From contig JASUSA010000008.1 in assembly GCA_030446305.1 (NCBI GenBank), positions 1 through 64,000 of the forward strand: a DNA stretch of 64,000 nucleotides. The letters are read 5' to 3'. This stretch comes from Clostridiales bacterium (GTDB taxonomy: Bacteria > Bacillota > Clostridia > Peptostreptococcales > Acidaminobacteraceae). Within the stretch, counting starts at the first letter, position 1, and every line of letters starts with the position of its first letter. A program made the position numbers and the translations under genes. This document shows positions 1 through 8,800 of the stretch, in pieces. The notes beneath the pieces are model-generated. The model was not told the DNA's origin. It did not search any database and saw only the letters and a list, made by a program, of their open reading frames with translations.

Positions 1-809
1 GAGCGCCATGCCAGTGCCGCTTGAATCGTCAGTGGCGTCTCCAGTGAAATAGATGCAATTTCATCAATGCCCTCAGCGAGTGATTGAAGCACAAAGGCCA
101 CGCCGGCGCCCTGCGCCACAAGCCCTAAAATCGTACTGATTTGATTGGATGAAAAGAGAATATGTGGTTCATAGCCACTTTCTTGACATAAATCCAAAAT
201 ACGCTTACGCATAAATGTCTGTTCATTCAGCAGAATAAACGATTCATTTCTCAGTTCAGAAAAGGACAGGCTTTGATGTTGAGACAACGGATGAACCTTT
301 GACAGACACACCTTCACTTCATGCGTGGTAATCGGCAAAATGCTCAGTTGTGGTGCGTCGCCGATAACCATGATAACACCGACGTCTAAATCATCTTGAA
401 TCAGCCGTCGCTTGATCTCAAGCGTCCCCTCTTCGATAATCGAAAGCTCAATACCGGGGAAATCGCGATGAAATTCACTAAAAATCGGTGGAAAAAGATA
501 GGCGCCCAGCATTGGGGGCACACCGATTCGAATATGTCCTTTATGCATGTTTAAATAATCTTTCATCTCCTCAGCAAGGTCATCGTACTGCTCAAGCAGT
601 GCATCAACGCGTTTTAAAAAAATTTCTCCCTCATAGGTAAGCGTCAACGGTTTGCGCGATCGATCGAAGAGTTCAAGCGACAATGTCTGTTCCAGCTTCT
701 TAATTGAAAGCGAAAGTGCGGGTTGTGCAACATGCAGTTGTTCTGACGCTTTTGTAATATTCCCGATGTGTGCAACTCTCTGAAAATATTTTAACTGTTT
801 AATTTCCAT
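1..809 (-). CDS. LysR-family transcriptional regulator (C-terminus cut by window edge)
   Basis: Reverse-strand reading frame that runs off the left edge; about 269 codons are visible. The N-terminus (MEIKQLKYFQRVA) and the following helix-turn-helix with AEQLHVAQPALS-like spacing are typical of LysR regulators, followed by the effector-binding domain (IRIGVPPMLGAYLFPPI, start of the periplasmic-binding-like fold). Two ATGs lie in tandem (812 and 809); 809 is preferred because it sits six bases after the GGAGG ribosome site. It is divergent from the AEC transporter at 1045, the usual arrangement in which a LysR protein controls the neighbouring carrier. The ligand is unknown; the transporter suggests a small carboxylate or amino acid-like effector. 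The terminal residues are not visible. Confidence 0.9.
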   Translation of the reverse strand, partial: MEIKQLKYFQRVAHIGNITKASEQLHVAQPALSLSIKKLEQTLSLELFDRSRKPLTLTYEGEIFLKRVDALLEQYDDLAEEMKDYLNMHKGHIRIGVPPMLGAYLFPPIFSEFHRDFPGIELSIIEEGTLEIKRRLIQDDLDVGVIMVIGDAPQLSILPITTHEVKVCLSKVHPLSQHQSLSFSELRNESFILLNEQTFMRKRILDLCQESGYEPHILFSSNQISTILGLVAQGAGVAFVLQSLAEGIDEIASISLETPLTIQAALAWR

Positions 810-942
810 CATCACCCTCCCCGTTTCTTAATAGGTGCTCTTCAATTGCCACAAGACCTTTATTGATAAGAAAATGCTGCAAGTGAAAGCTTAAAATGCC
901 TCTTATAAATTTTGTAACCTCTCTATTATTAATATTTTTAAT

Positions 943-958
943 AATAACATATGTTATT
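943..958. promoter_or_regulatory. 16-bp perfect palindrome, candidate LysR operator
   Basis: AATAACATATGTTATT is a perfect inverted repeat in the 235-bp gap between the divergent LysR gene and the AEC transporter. It has the ATAAC-N4-GTTAT form expected of LysR-type operators and lies in an AT-rich stretch about 85 bases before the transporter start. Assignment to the neighbouring regulator is inference from position. Confidence 0.5.
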
Positions 959-1044
959 GATATTTGTAATTAATAATCGCTTGCGATATATTATAATTGT
1001 CAATTACCGAACACTCATCATGGCACGCTATTTGGAGGAAAACG

Positions 1045-1962
1045 ATGAATTTTATACAAATATTTTTGGAAATTCTCGTACTCGTTATCTATATTGGCAT
1101 TGGCTATTTTGCAAAAAAGAAGCAATTCATTACAGAAGCCGGTTCTCGGGATATGAGTAAAATCGTTGTCAACATTGCCATGCCGCTCTTAGTTATTTCA
1201 TCAATGAATATCGCTTACGATCCACGTTACTTGCGGAATATGCTGATCATGGCTGTTTTATCGCTTGTTTATTTCTTTTTTTCAAGCCTTGCAACAAAAA
1301 AATTATCGTCATTTTACGCTGATGGCCGCGGCAATCACCGTGAACTCAGGTATTGCATGATTTTCGGAAATGCCGTATTTCTTGGCTATCCGCTCAGCCT
1401 AGCTCTTTTTGGCAGTGAAGGTGTTCTCTACGCCTCCGTCTACGTTGCCATTCAAAATATTTTTCAGTGGACCGTTGGCGTCCAGAATTACGCTACCAGC
1501 CAAAGTGCTTCGGAAAGACTAAAACACCTGATTAACCCCGGCTTGATTGCCATCTTAATTGGTCTGATACTCTTTTTCTTTCGTATTGAAACGCCTGCTT
1601 ATTTTCTTAAAATAGCGAAGGGAATTGGTGCAATATCCGTGCCGCTTGCCCTTATGGTCGTTGGTTCGCAACTCGACCTCGGTCACATGAGAGAAGCGTT
1701 GCGAAATCGAGGCATCATGCTCAGCGTTTTTACAAAATGTCTGGTTTTTCCTGCAATTTTTCTAACACTGCTCATGCTAACGCCAATTGACAGCACGCTG
1801 AAGTCCATTTTGACAATTGAAATAGCTGCACCCGTTCAAGCATCTGCTGCATTGTTTGCCCGAAACTTTGGCGGCGATGTCTTAACAGCGGCAAAGTGCG
1901 TCGCTTTGTCCACATCGATAGCCATCTTGTCCATCCCGTTCTTCCTCATTATGATCGCTTAG
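1045..1962 (+). CDS. AEC-family (auxin efflux carrier) transporter
   Basis: 305-residue integral membrane protein of the AEC/bile-arsenite superfamily, a secondary carrier in the cytoplasmic membrane. Two five-helix halves are seen, with the characteristic small-residue/proline helix breaks (NIAMPLLVIS near residue 45, then VGSQL near 215). Bacterial members move organic acids such as malate or malonate, or act as amino-acid exporters; the substrate here cannot be read. The start at 1045 is chosen over an upstream in-frame ATG at 997 because GGAGG lies just before it and the family begins with a hydrophobic helix. A rho-independent terminator follows at about 2048. A second AEC gene is at 59691. 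Confidence 0.9.
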   Translation: MNFIQIFLEILVLVIYIGIGYFAKKKQFITEAGSRDMSKIVVNIAMPLLVISSMNIAYDPRYLRNMLIMAVLSLVYFFFSSLATKKLSSFYADGRGNHRELRYCMIFGNAVFLGYPLSLALFGSEGVLYASVYVAIQNIFQWTVGVQNYATSQSASERLKHLINPGLIAILIGLILFFFRIETPAYFLKIAKGIGAISVPLALMVVGSQLDLGHMREALRNRGIMLSVFTKCLVFPAIFLTLLMLTPIDSTLKSILTIEIAAPVQASAALFARNFGGDVLTAAKCVALSTSIAILSIPFFLIMIA

Positions 1963-2047
1963 TGGGCATTGCATCCTATTGACATTGCTGAACATACTGA
2001 TACGAATACTGAGCAGATTTAAACAACCATTTCATACGCCATAATAT

Positions 2048-2111
2048 CCCCCTGCCTTTGCGCTAGCCGAGAACTTACCCCTCTCTGCAAAGGTGGCGGG
2101 TTTATTTTTTT
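2048..2111 (+). terminator. Rho-independent terminator after AEC transporter
   Basis: CCTTTGC pairs with GCAAAGG and extends outward with G-U pairs into C/G runs, followed by TTTATTTTTTT. It lies between the AEC gene and the MocR promoter. Confidence 0.6.
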
Positions 2112-2189
2112 GCAAATTGGTCGTTTGCATCTGAAAGAAAATGTTTTATACTCTAATTGGTTGGTACCACTTGTGCTAAGGAGGCCATT

Positions 2190-3704
2190 ATGCATATAAC
2201 GCTCAACAAGCAGCTAAACGCACCGCTTTATCAGCAAATAAAAAACCAGATTATTCGCCTCATTTTATCCGGCTCACTATCTGCCGGCGATGTCCTCCCG
2301 TCTGAAAGGCAGTTGGCTGAACAACTCGGCATTAACCGCAGCACCGTTAACAAAGCATATTGGGAACTTAAATCAGAGGGCTTTATCGATGCGCAAATGG
2401 GTTCCGGTACGGTTGTGACATCACAGTTTTCAAGGTCAGCTGAAAGTTCAGATGCCTATGTCCCCCCAATGCCTTGGGCACAAATCATGATACAGCCCTA
2501 CCAATTGTCGGGTAATACAATTATCAAAACTGCACTTGAAGCCATTGGTGAACCTGATACGATTTCCTTTGCCGGCGGTTTTGCCGGCGATGATGTCATC
2601 CCGATTGATCTTGTAAGAACATTGATGCCCAAGTGTCTGGATACCTACGGCAGTCAACTCCTGCATCCGACGCCTTTACTTGGATTGAGTTCACTGCGAA
2701 GTGCACTTTGCAAGCAGGGAATGCTCAAAGGCATACAAGCCGGAATTCAGCAGTGTATGATAACATCCGGCGCACAACAGGCCATTTCGTATCTCACATC
2801 CCTCTTTATTTCGCCAGGGGATATGATCTTTACAGCAGCACCGAGCTATGTCGGCGCAATCGAAATCTTTAAAGCGCACGGCGCCAAAGTGGTTGGCGTA
2901 CCAGCAGACCAATTTGGCATGGATACGGATATTCTTGAAAACTATTTGATTCGCTATCGGCCAAAACTCATTTATCTCAATCCAAACTTTCAAAACCCAA
3001 CGGGTACCTATCTGCCCCTTGAAAGGCGTAAAAAGCTATTGGATTTAGCCTATTTGTATCAAATTCCCGTAATAGAAGACGACCCTTATTCAGAAATTTA
3101 TTTCGACAGTATTGATGTCCCGCTGTTAAAAGCAATGGATCGCCATCAGTATGTGATTTACATTGGTACTTTTTCAAAACTGCTCTTTATGGGGGGGCGG
3201 CTTGGTTGGATCTTTGGCGCCGAAGAAGTCATTCAAAGACTGAGCTTCATGAAACAGGTAACCGATCTTCACGCCAACACACTGCACCAGTACCTCGTAT
3301 TGGAAGCATTGCAATCTGGCATGCTTTCAAAGCATTTGATGCAATTTCGCGCACAGGTTAAAGCAAAACAAGATGTGATGGTCGATGCGCTTAATGCCTA
3401 CCACATTGCCGATATGTCTTTTAAAGTGCCTGATGGCGGTTTTTACCTATGGCTTAAATTGCCGCCCCGATTAAATGCACACAGCTTTTTCGAAGCCTGC
3501 AAAACATTAAAAGTGGCCGTCATGCCCGGCGATCCATTTTTCCCACAAGCAACAGCTGAGCATACGTATGTCAGAATAAACTATACGTATCCTGCTATAT
3601 CTGATATTCACGAAGGTGTACGGCGTATCGCGAAGGCTATTGAAATTGCAACCGTCGCCACACAGCATCAAAAGAGCGAAACCTATACGGACTTGATATT
3701 ATGA
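2190..3704 (+). CDS. MocR-type (GntR/aminotransferase fusion) transcriptional regulator
   Basis: 504 residues: an N-terminal winged-helix GntR domain (about 1-75; PLYQQIKNQIIRLILSG, then LAEQLGINRSTVNKAY) joined to a fold-type I aminotransferase domain (about 105-495) that binds PLP. The domain shows NPNFQNPTG, the EDDPYSEIYF strand and the Schiff-base segment GTFSKLLFMGGRLGW. MocR proteins use PLP or a PLP-amino acid adduct as signal. ATG 2190 is chosen because AAGGAGG lies seven bases before it; an in-frame ATG at 2157 has no such site. A promoter TTGCAT-16-TATACT (2125-2152) precedes it. The next gene encodes a free aminotransferase and is a likely target or partner. Confidence 0.9.
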   Translation: MHITLNKQLNAPLYQQIKNQIIRLILSGSLSAGDVLPSERQLAEQLGINRSTVNKAYWELKSEGFIDAQMGSGTVVTSQFSRSAESSDAYVPPMPWAQIMIQPYQLSGNTIIKTALEAIGEPDTISFAGGFAGDDVIPIDLVRTLMPKCLDTYGSQLLHPTPLLGLSSLRSALCKQGMLKGIQAGIQQCMITSGAQQAISYLTSLFISPGDMIFTAAPSYVGAIEIFKAHGAKVVGVPADQFGMDTDILENYLIRYRPKLIYLNPNFQNPTGTYLPLERRKKLLDLAYLYQIPVIEDDPYSEIYFDSIDVPLLKAMDRHQYVIYIGTFSKLLFMGGRLGWIFGAEEVIQRLSFMKQVTDLHANTLHQYLVLEALQSGMLSKHLMQFRAQVKAKQDVMVDALNAYHIADMSFKVPDGGFYLWLKLPPRLNAHSFFEACKTLKVAVMPGDPFFPQATAEHTYVRINYTYPAISDIHEGVRRIAKAIEIATVATQHQKSETYTDLIL

Positions 3705-3784
3705 CAGTACTTGTCATGCTATAAATCACTTTATATTCAATTAGAAAGGAGCATCATAATGCGACGGCATTATGAAAATGGGTT

Positions 3785-4966
3785 ATGTATCAAAAATTTT
3801 ATTCGAATGTTGCCGCTGAGGCAAAGGGTTCAGATGTCAGAAGATTGCTTAAATATGCGACAATGGAAGATTTTATTTCCTTTGCAGGCGGTCTGCCTTC
3901 AAAAGACGCCTTCCCAATGGAAGCCATTGAGCGCGCAACACAAAAGGCCATTGAGCTTTATGGCTATCAAAATTTTCAGTATGGTGCAACAGAAGGCGTC
4001 CCTGCACTCCGCCAAGAGATTGTCAAAATAATGGCTGACCGCGAACTGACAGTTGCTGATGATGAACTCCTTATCACGACGGGCTCTCAACAGGCACTGG
4101 ACATCTGTGCGAAAGCTTTTATTGACAAAGGGGATTATATTATTTGCGAAAGCCCTACTTACCTAGCTGCCATCAACGCCTTCAAGGCATACCAGCCAAA
4201 CTTTCTGGATGCACCAATGGATGATGAAGGCATTATTCCGGAAGCTGTGGAAGACTATCTAAAAAATTACAAAGTCAAATTTATGTATGTCATTCCCGAT
4301 TTCCAAAACCCAACTGGCCGATCACTGAGCCAGGAACGCCGCAAAAAACTTGTGGCGATTGCCAACCAATATGATGTCCTTATTATCGAGGACAGCCCTT
4401 ATGCTGAATTAAGCTTTGACGGCAAACCAGAAAAACCGCTAAAAGCTTATGATACAGAAGACCGCGTCATCTATTTAAGTACTTTTTCCAAGATTGTATG
4501 TCCAGGCCTTCGTCTGGGCTGGGTTGCCGCACCTGCCAAATTGGCGGAGAAAATTTCCCTGTTAAAACAAGCGACAGACCTTCATACCAATCAATTTGCT
4601 CAATATATTGTCGCGACTTATCTGCAGGATAACGACATCAATGCACAAATCGATCGCATTCGCGATATTTATCGTGTCAAACGCGATGCAATGCTGAACG
4701 CCATTGAAGCTTATTTCCCTGAAGGCGTTTATTATTCAAAACCTACAGGGGGTATGTTTATCTGGGCTGAATTGCCTGAACATATTGAGACGAGACCGCT
4801 TTCTGACGAAGCGCTTGAATACCGCATTGGATTTGTTCCCGGCGATGCCTTCTATCCAAACGGCGGTTTCAACAATGGCATGCGCATCAACTTCTCAAAC
4901 GCTTCCATCGAAGAAATCGAAACAGGCATTAAACGCCTTGGCGATCTCATCAAGACTAAACTCTAA
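3785..4966 (+). CDS. PLP-dependent aminotransferase, 2-aminoadipate/LysN-like
   Basis: 393-residue fold-type I aminotransferase close to the bacterial 2-aminoadipate/aromatic group, similar to the catalytic half of the MocR protein upstream. Visible motifs are ISFAGGLPS near residue 30, PDFQNPTGRS, the EDSPYAELSF strand, the PLP lysine in STFSKIVCPGLRLGW and the C-terminal arginine motif MRINFS. Substrate is likely an alpha-amino acid with 2-oxoglutarate as acceptor (family knowledge). Odd: the only good ribosome site (AAAGGAG, 3745-3751) is spaced for an ATG at 3759 that is out of frame and opens a meaningless 90-codon frame; the aminotransferase frame has no ATG before 3785, 33 bases from that site. 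Either the true start is poorly served or there is an indel near 3760-3785. Confidence 0.85.
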   Translation: MYQKFYSNVAAEAKGSDVRRLLKYATMEDFISFAGGLPSKDAFPMEAIERATQKAIELYGYQNFQYGATEGVPALRQEIVKIMADRELTVADDELLITTGSQQALDICAKAFIDKGDYIICESPTYLAAINAFKAYQPNFLDAPMDDEGIIPEAVEDYLKNYKVKFMYVIPDFQNPTGRSLSQERRKKLVAIANQYDVLIIEDSPYAELSFDGKPEKPLKAYDTEDRVIYLSTFSKIVCPGLRLGWVAAPAKLAEKISLLKQATDLHTNQFAQYIVATYLQDNDINAQIDRIRDIYRVKRDAMLNAIEAYFPEGVYYSKPTGGMFIWAELPEHIETRPLSDEALEYRIGFVPGDAFYPNGGFNNGMRINFSNASIEEIETGIKRLGDLIKTKL

Positions 4967-5018
4967 TCCGTAGTCACACAGGTGATATGATAAACTCAGT
5001 ATAAACGTCAATGTTGAA

Positions 5019-5055
5019 AATCCCGCAGATCCATAGCGTTATGCGGGATTTTTTT
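5019..5055 (+). terminator. Rho-independent terminator after aminotransferase
   Basis: AATCCCGCA (5019-5027) pairs with TGCGGGATT (5042-5050), followed by a run of T. It closes the MocR/aminotransferase unit. Confidence 0.9.
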
Positions 5056-5247
5056 GCATATTATTCCCTGCACTTTGTCGCTGTAATTGCATCACGGCTG
5101 TGTCCCCACCCTTTTTTCTGTCTATGCTACACTGCCGTATCGCTTTATTGGCTGTGTCGCTTTATTGCTCTTTATTGATTAACGGGCAACAGCAACCGAA
5201 CAGCAGTGTTTTAAAATAAAAACAACTGAATATTTATCAAATAGTCC

Positions 5248-5276
5248 TTGACAATCTAGGTACAGATTCTTATAAT
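5248..5276 (+). promoter_or_regulatory. Sigma-A promoter for the T-box/trpXYZ transcript
   Basis: TTGACA at 5248-5253 and TATAAT at 5271-5276 with a 17-base spacer; both hexamers are consensus. Transcription would begin near 5283, just before the T-box leader. Confidence 0.85.
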
Positions 5277-5287
5277 AACACTAACAA

Positions 5288-5535
5288 ACCAATGATGCGG
5301 AGATAAAACCATAATAAGCGTCTAAAGCGAGCAGGGGATGGTGGAAGCCTTGTGAAAATGCTGTATGGTAAATGGACCGTTGAGGGCGCGGTGAAAGGCA
5401 ACGAGTAGCTTAGACGTACGCTGGCGTTAACAGCAGGGAATGTGTTGGCATTTTCGAAATTGTTTTATAACAATACTTTGGGTGGCATAGCAGATAACAT
5501 CTGTCCTAACGTTAGGATAGGTGTTTTTTTATTTG
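5288..5535 (+). ncRNA. T-box riboswitch, tryptophan specifier (TGG)
   Basis: Leader RNA that senses uncharged tRNA and controls transcription termination. In order: the K-turn region (AATGATGCGGAGA, 5291), the distal stem I loop GGGGATGGTGGAAGCC (5333), the specifier loop AA-TGG-A-CCG-TTGAG with TGG at 5373-5375, the GAGTAGC element, and the T-box sequence TTTGGGTGGCATAGCAG (5478-5494), which would base-pair with the tRNA acceptor end. The specifier spacing matches the known glyQS leader (AA-GGC-A-UUC-UUGAG). A terminator hairpin follows: CTGTCCTAAC/GTTAGGATAG, 5496-5524, then T7. The T-box core GGGTGGCATAGC departs from the usual GGGTGGNACCGCG. Expected effect: readthrough into trpXYZ when tRNA-Trp is uncharged. 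Confidence 0.9.
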
Positions 5536-5596
5536 TCGCCAATGCAGCGCATCTCTCAATTTCTACACGATTTATATTAGAAAAAAAGGAGAGACT

Positions 5597-6670
5597 ATGA
5601 TGATGACTCAAAAAAACACAAAAACGCTTATAAAAAAATTTGGTATTTTAGCACTGATACTGACATTGGCAATCAGTATGCTCGCAGGCTGTGCTGGTAA
5701 AACGGAAGAGCCGGCTGCAGCGGAAACCAATCCTTCAGAACAAACCCAAGCAACAACACAAGAAGAAAGTACCGTATCATCCGATCCATATGTCATCGCA
5801 ATTATTCAGCCAATGGATCACCCTTCTCTTAATGAGATCAGAGATACCATCGTCTCAGAGCTTTCTGCACTTAGCCTTGACGATCAGATAGAAATCAAAC
5901 TCGAAAACGCAAACGGAGACGGCAGCATGTTGCCAACCATTATGCAAAACCTTTTGGCAGAAAATGTCGATATGCTCGTTCCTATTGCAACCCCAACAGC
6001 ACAAGCGGCCATGGCTGCCACAGACAGTGTACCAATCGTGTTCTCAGCAGTCAGCAACCCTGTTGAAGCAGGCGTCGTCACTGCTTTTGATCAGACAACC
6101 GGCAATATCACAGGCGTTTCTAACGCAATCGCAATTGAAGACATATTTGCACTTGCAAAAATCTTAACACCAGATGCTAAGACATTCGGATTTGTCTATA
6201 ATACAAGCGAAGTTAACTCTGCAACCGGTATTGAACGCGCAAAAGCATACTGTGATGCAAATGATCTCAGTTATAAAGAAGCGACGATTACCGGTACTGC
6301 CGATATTCAGCAGGCCGTGTCATCCTTAATTGGTGAAGTCGATGCACTCTTTACGCCAAATGACAACACCGTCGCATCTGCAATGGCAACGTATATGCAA
6401 GCTGCTATGTCTGGCAGTTTACCAACCTATGTCGGTGCAGACTCTATGGTTAAAGACGGCGCCTTTGCTACCGTGGGCATCGACTACACAGTACTTGGCC
6501 GTCAGACGGCTCAAATGATTGCGAGAATCATTGGTGGCGAAACCATTGCAGAAAATCATGTTGAACAAATCAGCGAATATTCAAAAATGATCAATATAGG
6601 CACTGCCAATGCACTTGGTTTGGAAATTCCTGAAGACACATTAAAAGATTTCCTGATCTTCGGTGAATAA
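5597..6670 (+). CDS. trpX: Tryptophan-type ABC transporter substrate-binding lipoprotein TrpX
   Basis: 357 residues of the COG2984/ABC_sub_bind family. A lysine-rich n-region, a hydrophobic helix and the lipobox LAGC (lipidated Cys32) mark a lipoprotein, followed by an acidic Ser/Thr-rich linker and two periplasmic-binding-protein lobes (PYVIAIIQPMDHPSLNEIRD at residue 63 on; VDMLVPIATPTAQAA). It would capture ligand outside the membrane and deliver it to the permease encoded at 6905. The tryptophan assignment rests on the TGG T-box upstream and on published comparative genomics of T-box-controlled trpXYZ loci; the binding site itself was not analysed. AAAGGAGAG precedes ATG 5597. Confidence 0.85.
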   Translation: MMMTQKNTKTLIKKFGILALILTLAISMLAGCAGKTEEPAAAETNPSEQTQATTQEESTVSSDPYVIAIIQPMDHPSLNEIRDTIVSELSALSLDDQIEIKLENANGDGSMLPTIMQNLLAENVDMLVPIATPTAQAAMAATDSVPIVFSAVSNPVEAGVVTAFDQTTGNITGVSNAIAIEDIFALAKILTPDAKTFGFVYNTSEVNSATGIERAKAYCDANDLSYKEATITGTADIQQAVSSLIGEVDALFTPNDNTVASAMATYMQAAMSGSLPTYVGADSMVKDGAFATVGIDYTVLGRQTAQMIARIIGGETIAENHVEQISEYSKMINIGTANALGLEIPEDTLKDFLIFGE

Positions 6671-6709
6671 TACGGTCGAGATCTCAACGCAGATGAATAA
6701 ATAGCCAAT

Positions 6710-6737
6710 AACAGATGGCCGCCAGCGGCCGTCTGTT
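6710..6737 (+). terminator. Strong intercistronic hairpin between trpX and trpY
   Basis: AACAGATGGCCGC (6710-6722) pairs with GCGGCCGTCTGTT (6725-6737) over 13 base pairs with one G-U. Only a weak TTTATTT follows, so it is more likely a partial terminator or mRNA-processing barrier that sets a high TrpX:permease ratio than a full stop. Confidence 0.55.
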
Positions 6738-6748
6738 TATTTAACAAA

Positions 6749-6875
6749 TAAGAAAATTTGAACGTTTAAGAATTTTTGAAGATGGTTCAACTGCGAAAAT
6801 TCGATAGTGAAAATCGGTTTGGGGCATCGGCACGATGACACAAATCTTATTTTATAAAAGTAAGAAAATTTGAAC
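6749..6875 (+). repeat. 15-bp direct repeat in the trpX-trpY gap
   Basis: TAAGAAAATTTGAAC occurs at 6749-6763 and again at 6861-6875, 112 bases apart. The second copy lies just before the trpY ribosome site. Function unknown. Confidence 0.6.
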
Positions 6876-6904
6876 ATTCTCCATATACACGAAAGAGGCA
6901 TCCC

Positions 6905-7858
6905 ATGATTTTATTGGTTGGCTCATTGCAACTCGGTTTTCTGTACGCAGTTATGGCAATGGGCATCTACATTTCATTTCGAATACTCAATACACCGGAT
7001 TTAACCGTTGATGGCAGTTTTTCACTTGGTATGGCCTGTGCTGCCGTTTTAACTGCGGCAGGGCATCCACTACTCGCACTGGCCGCTACCCTTATTGTTG
7101 GCGCTATTGCAGGCACTGCAACGGGACTCCTTCAGACAAAACTGCTAATCCACCCCATCTTATCGGGCATTCTCGTTATGACAAGTTTATATACCGTCAA
7201 TCTTGCAATCATGGGCGGACGTTCCAATCTCTCAGTGGCGGGAAAAGCAACTTATTTTACCATGCTAAAAGACGCTTTTGGCAGCAATATGGCTGTCGCC
7301 ACGATTTTTGCCATCATCCCGGCTTTGATGCTGCTCATTGTCATTCCCGTTTTTTTTAAAACGAGGCTCGGCCTTGCCATTCGCGCTACTGGAGACAACG
7401 AAGAAATGGTGCGGGCGTCCTCTATCAATTCAAACTTAACAAAATGTATTGGTCTTGCCATTGCCAATGCTTGTGTCGCACTATCCGGTGGCTTGATTAG
7501 TCAATATCAGATGTTTTCAGATGTATCCTCCGGCAGCGGCATGGTCATTATTGGTCTTGCGTCTGTCATCATTGGCGAAACACTCTTTGGCAAAAGAGGG
7601 GTTACGATCGGCATTGCCTCCGCAATGATCGGTTCCGTTATTTACAGAATCATCGTCGCATTTGCGCTGAAAGTTGATCTCTTCCCTTCATACGCGTTAA
7701 AACTCATTTCAGCAGTGATTGTCGTCATTGCCCTCTCAGGGCCATCTGTACAGCAATCCTATCACCAAATGAAAATCAGAAGGGAGGTCAGACGCCACGC
7801 AAAACGCGAAGCGTCAACATCATATGCTGAAGCTCATGAATGTAAACAAGACCTTTAA
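6905..7858 (+). CDS. trpY: Tryptophan-type ABC transporter permease TrpY
   Basis: 317-residue membrane protein of the COG4120 branched-chain-type permease family (BPD_transp_2), with about nine hydrophobic segments. The early TPDLTVDGSFSLG segment and the cytoplasmic loop IRATGDNEEMVRASSIN (about 165-180, the contact for the ATPase) are typical. The C-terminus is a basic tail. It forms the membrane channel for the substrate delivered by TrpX. The reading frame overlaps the start of the ATPase gene by 35 bases, implying coupled translation. AAAGAGG lies seven bases before ATG 6905. Confidence 0.85.
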   Translation: MILLVGSLQLGFLYAVMAMGIYISFRILNTPDLTVDGSFSLGMACAAVLTAAGHPLLALAATLIVGAIAGTATGLLQTKLLIHPILSGILVMTSLYTVNLAIMGGRSNLSVAGKATYFTMLKDAFGSNMAVATIFAIIPALMLLIVIPVFFKTRLGLAIRATGDNEEMVRASSINSNLTKCIGLAIANACVALSGGLISQYQMFSDVSSGSGMVIIGLASVIIGETLFGKRGVTIGIASAMIGSVIYRIIVAFALKVDLFPSYALKLISAVIVVIALSGPSVQQSYHQMKIRREVRRHAKREASTSYAEAHECKQDL

Positions 7859-8618
7859 CAAGGGCACCATTAACGAACGCAACGCATTAGATCATATTGA
7901 ACTCCATGTAAACCCAGGTGATTTCATAACCATTATCGGATCAAACGGTGCAGGAAAATCAACACTGTTTAACGCTATCTGCGGACAATTTCTCGTTGAT
8001 TCAGGGCAAATCATGCTCGACAACAGAAATATCACAGCTTTCTCTGACCATCAGCGCGCTTTTGAAATCGGACGTTTAATGCAAGACCCCATGAAAGGCA
8101 CTGCGCCAAACATGACCATTGAAGAAAATTTAGCCCTCGCGTTTACGCGCAAGGCAAAACGCGGTCTTTTTGCCTTAAACAAATCTGATCGCACAAAGTT
8201 TCGTGAAATCTTAAGCCAACTCGAATTAGGTCTTGAAGATCGTATGAAAACAAAGGTTGGTCAACTCTCAGGCGGACAGCGCCAGGCGGTCACATTGATT
8301 ATGTGTACCATCGCCGAACCAAAGCTACTGCTTTTAGATGAACATACAGCAGCCCTCGATCCTGAAACGGCAAAAAAAATATTGGCGATTACCGAGAAAA
8401 TCATCGAGCGAGATCACCTAACAGCCATGATGATTACCCACGATATCCACGCCGCACTTCAGCTTGGCAATCGTACAATCATGATGGATGACGGCCAGAT
8501 TATCCTCGATGTTGCAGGCGAAGCTCGCAGTGCACTGACAATGGACGAATTGCTGTCCTTCTATTCAAAAGAACGCAAAAAACAGCTTGCGAATGATCGC
8601 ATGCTGTTCACATCATAA
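7824..8618 (+). CDS. trpZ: Tryptophan-type ABC transporter ATP-binding protein TrpZ
   Basis: 264-residue ABC ATPase (COG1101). Walker A GSNGAGKS near residue 39, Q-loop region MQDPMKGT, signature LSGGQRQAV near 146, Walker B LLLLDEHTAALDP and the H-loop ITHD are all present, so it should hydrolyse ATP. The Walker B variant DEHTAALDP, rather than DEPTSALDP, is characteristic of this COG. It starts inside the trpY gene with no separate ribosome site, which supports translational coupling. Together with trpX and trpY it makes a complete importer; a terminator follows at 8755. Confidence 0.85.
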   Translation: MLKLMNVNKTFNKGTINERNALDHIELHVNPGDFITIIGSNGAGKSTLFNAICGQFLVDSGQIMLDNRNITAFSDHQRAFEIGRLMQDPMKGTAPNMTIEENLALAFTRKAKRGLFALNKSDRTKFREILSQLELGLEDRMKTKVGQLSGGQRQAVTLIMCTIAEPKLLLLDEHTAALDPETAKKILAITEKIIERDHLTAMMITHDIHAALQLGNRTIMMDDGQIILDVAGEARSALTMDELLSFYSKERKKQLANDRMLFTS

Positions 8619-8754
8619 ATCGTATTCGTCATATACAGCCGGCATACAAGCATTCTATGCGATGTTTAAAATCAGCTTCATTGACCTAACCTTTTAACAA
8701 ACCGCTAACGACAACCCTTTCTATATATTCATTATTGGCGTCATCATACGTCAA

Positions 8755-8797
8755 AACCCCGGTACATCACGCTCGTGGTATACCGGGGTCTTATTTC
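8755..8797 (+). terminator. Rho-independent terminator after trpXYZ
   Basis: AACCCCGGTA (8755-8764) pairs with TACCGGGGT (8781-8789), followed by CTTATTTCATTTTT. Confidence 0.85.
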
Positions 8798-8800
8798 ATT

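Noticed and set aside
951-1160. 69-codon plus-strand frame overlapping the AEC start
   Set aside because: It overlaps the operator region and the first 38 codons of the transporter in another frame, with no ribosome site.
3711-4031. 106-codon frame overlapping the aminotransferase gene
   Set aside because: Its sequence has no protein-like pattern; it is only kept as a note because the ribosome site favours its ATG at 3759.
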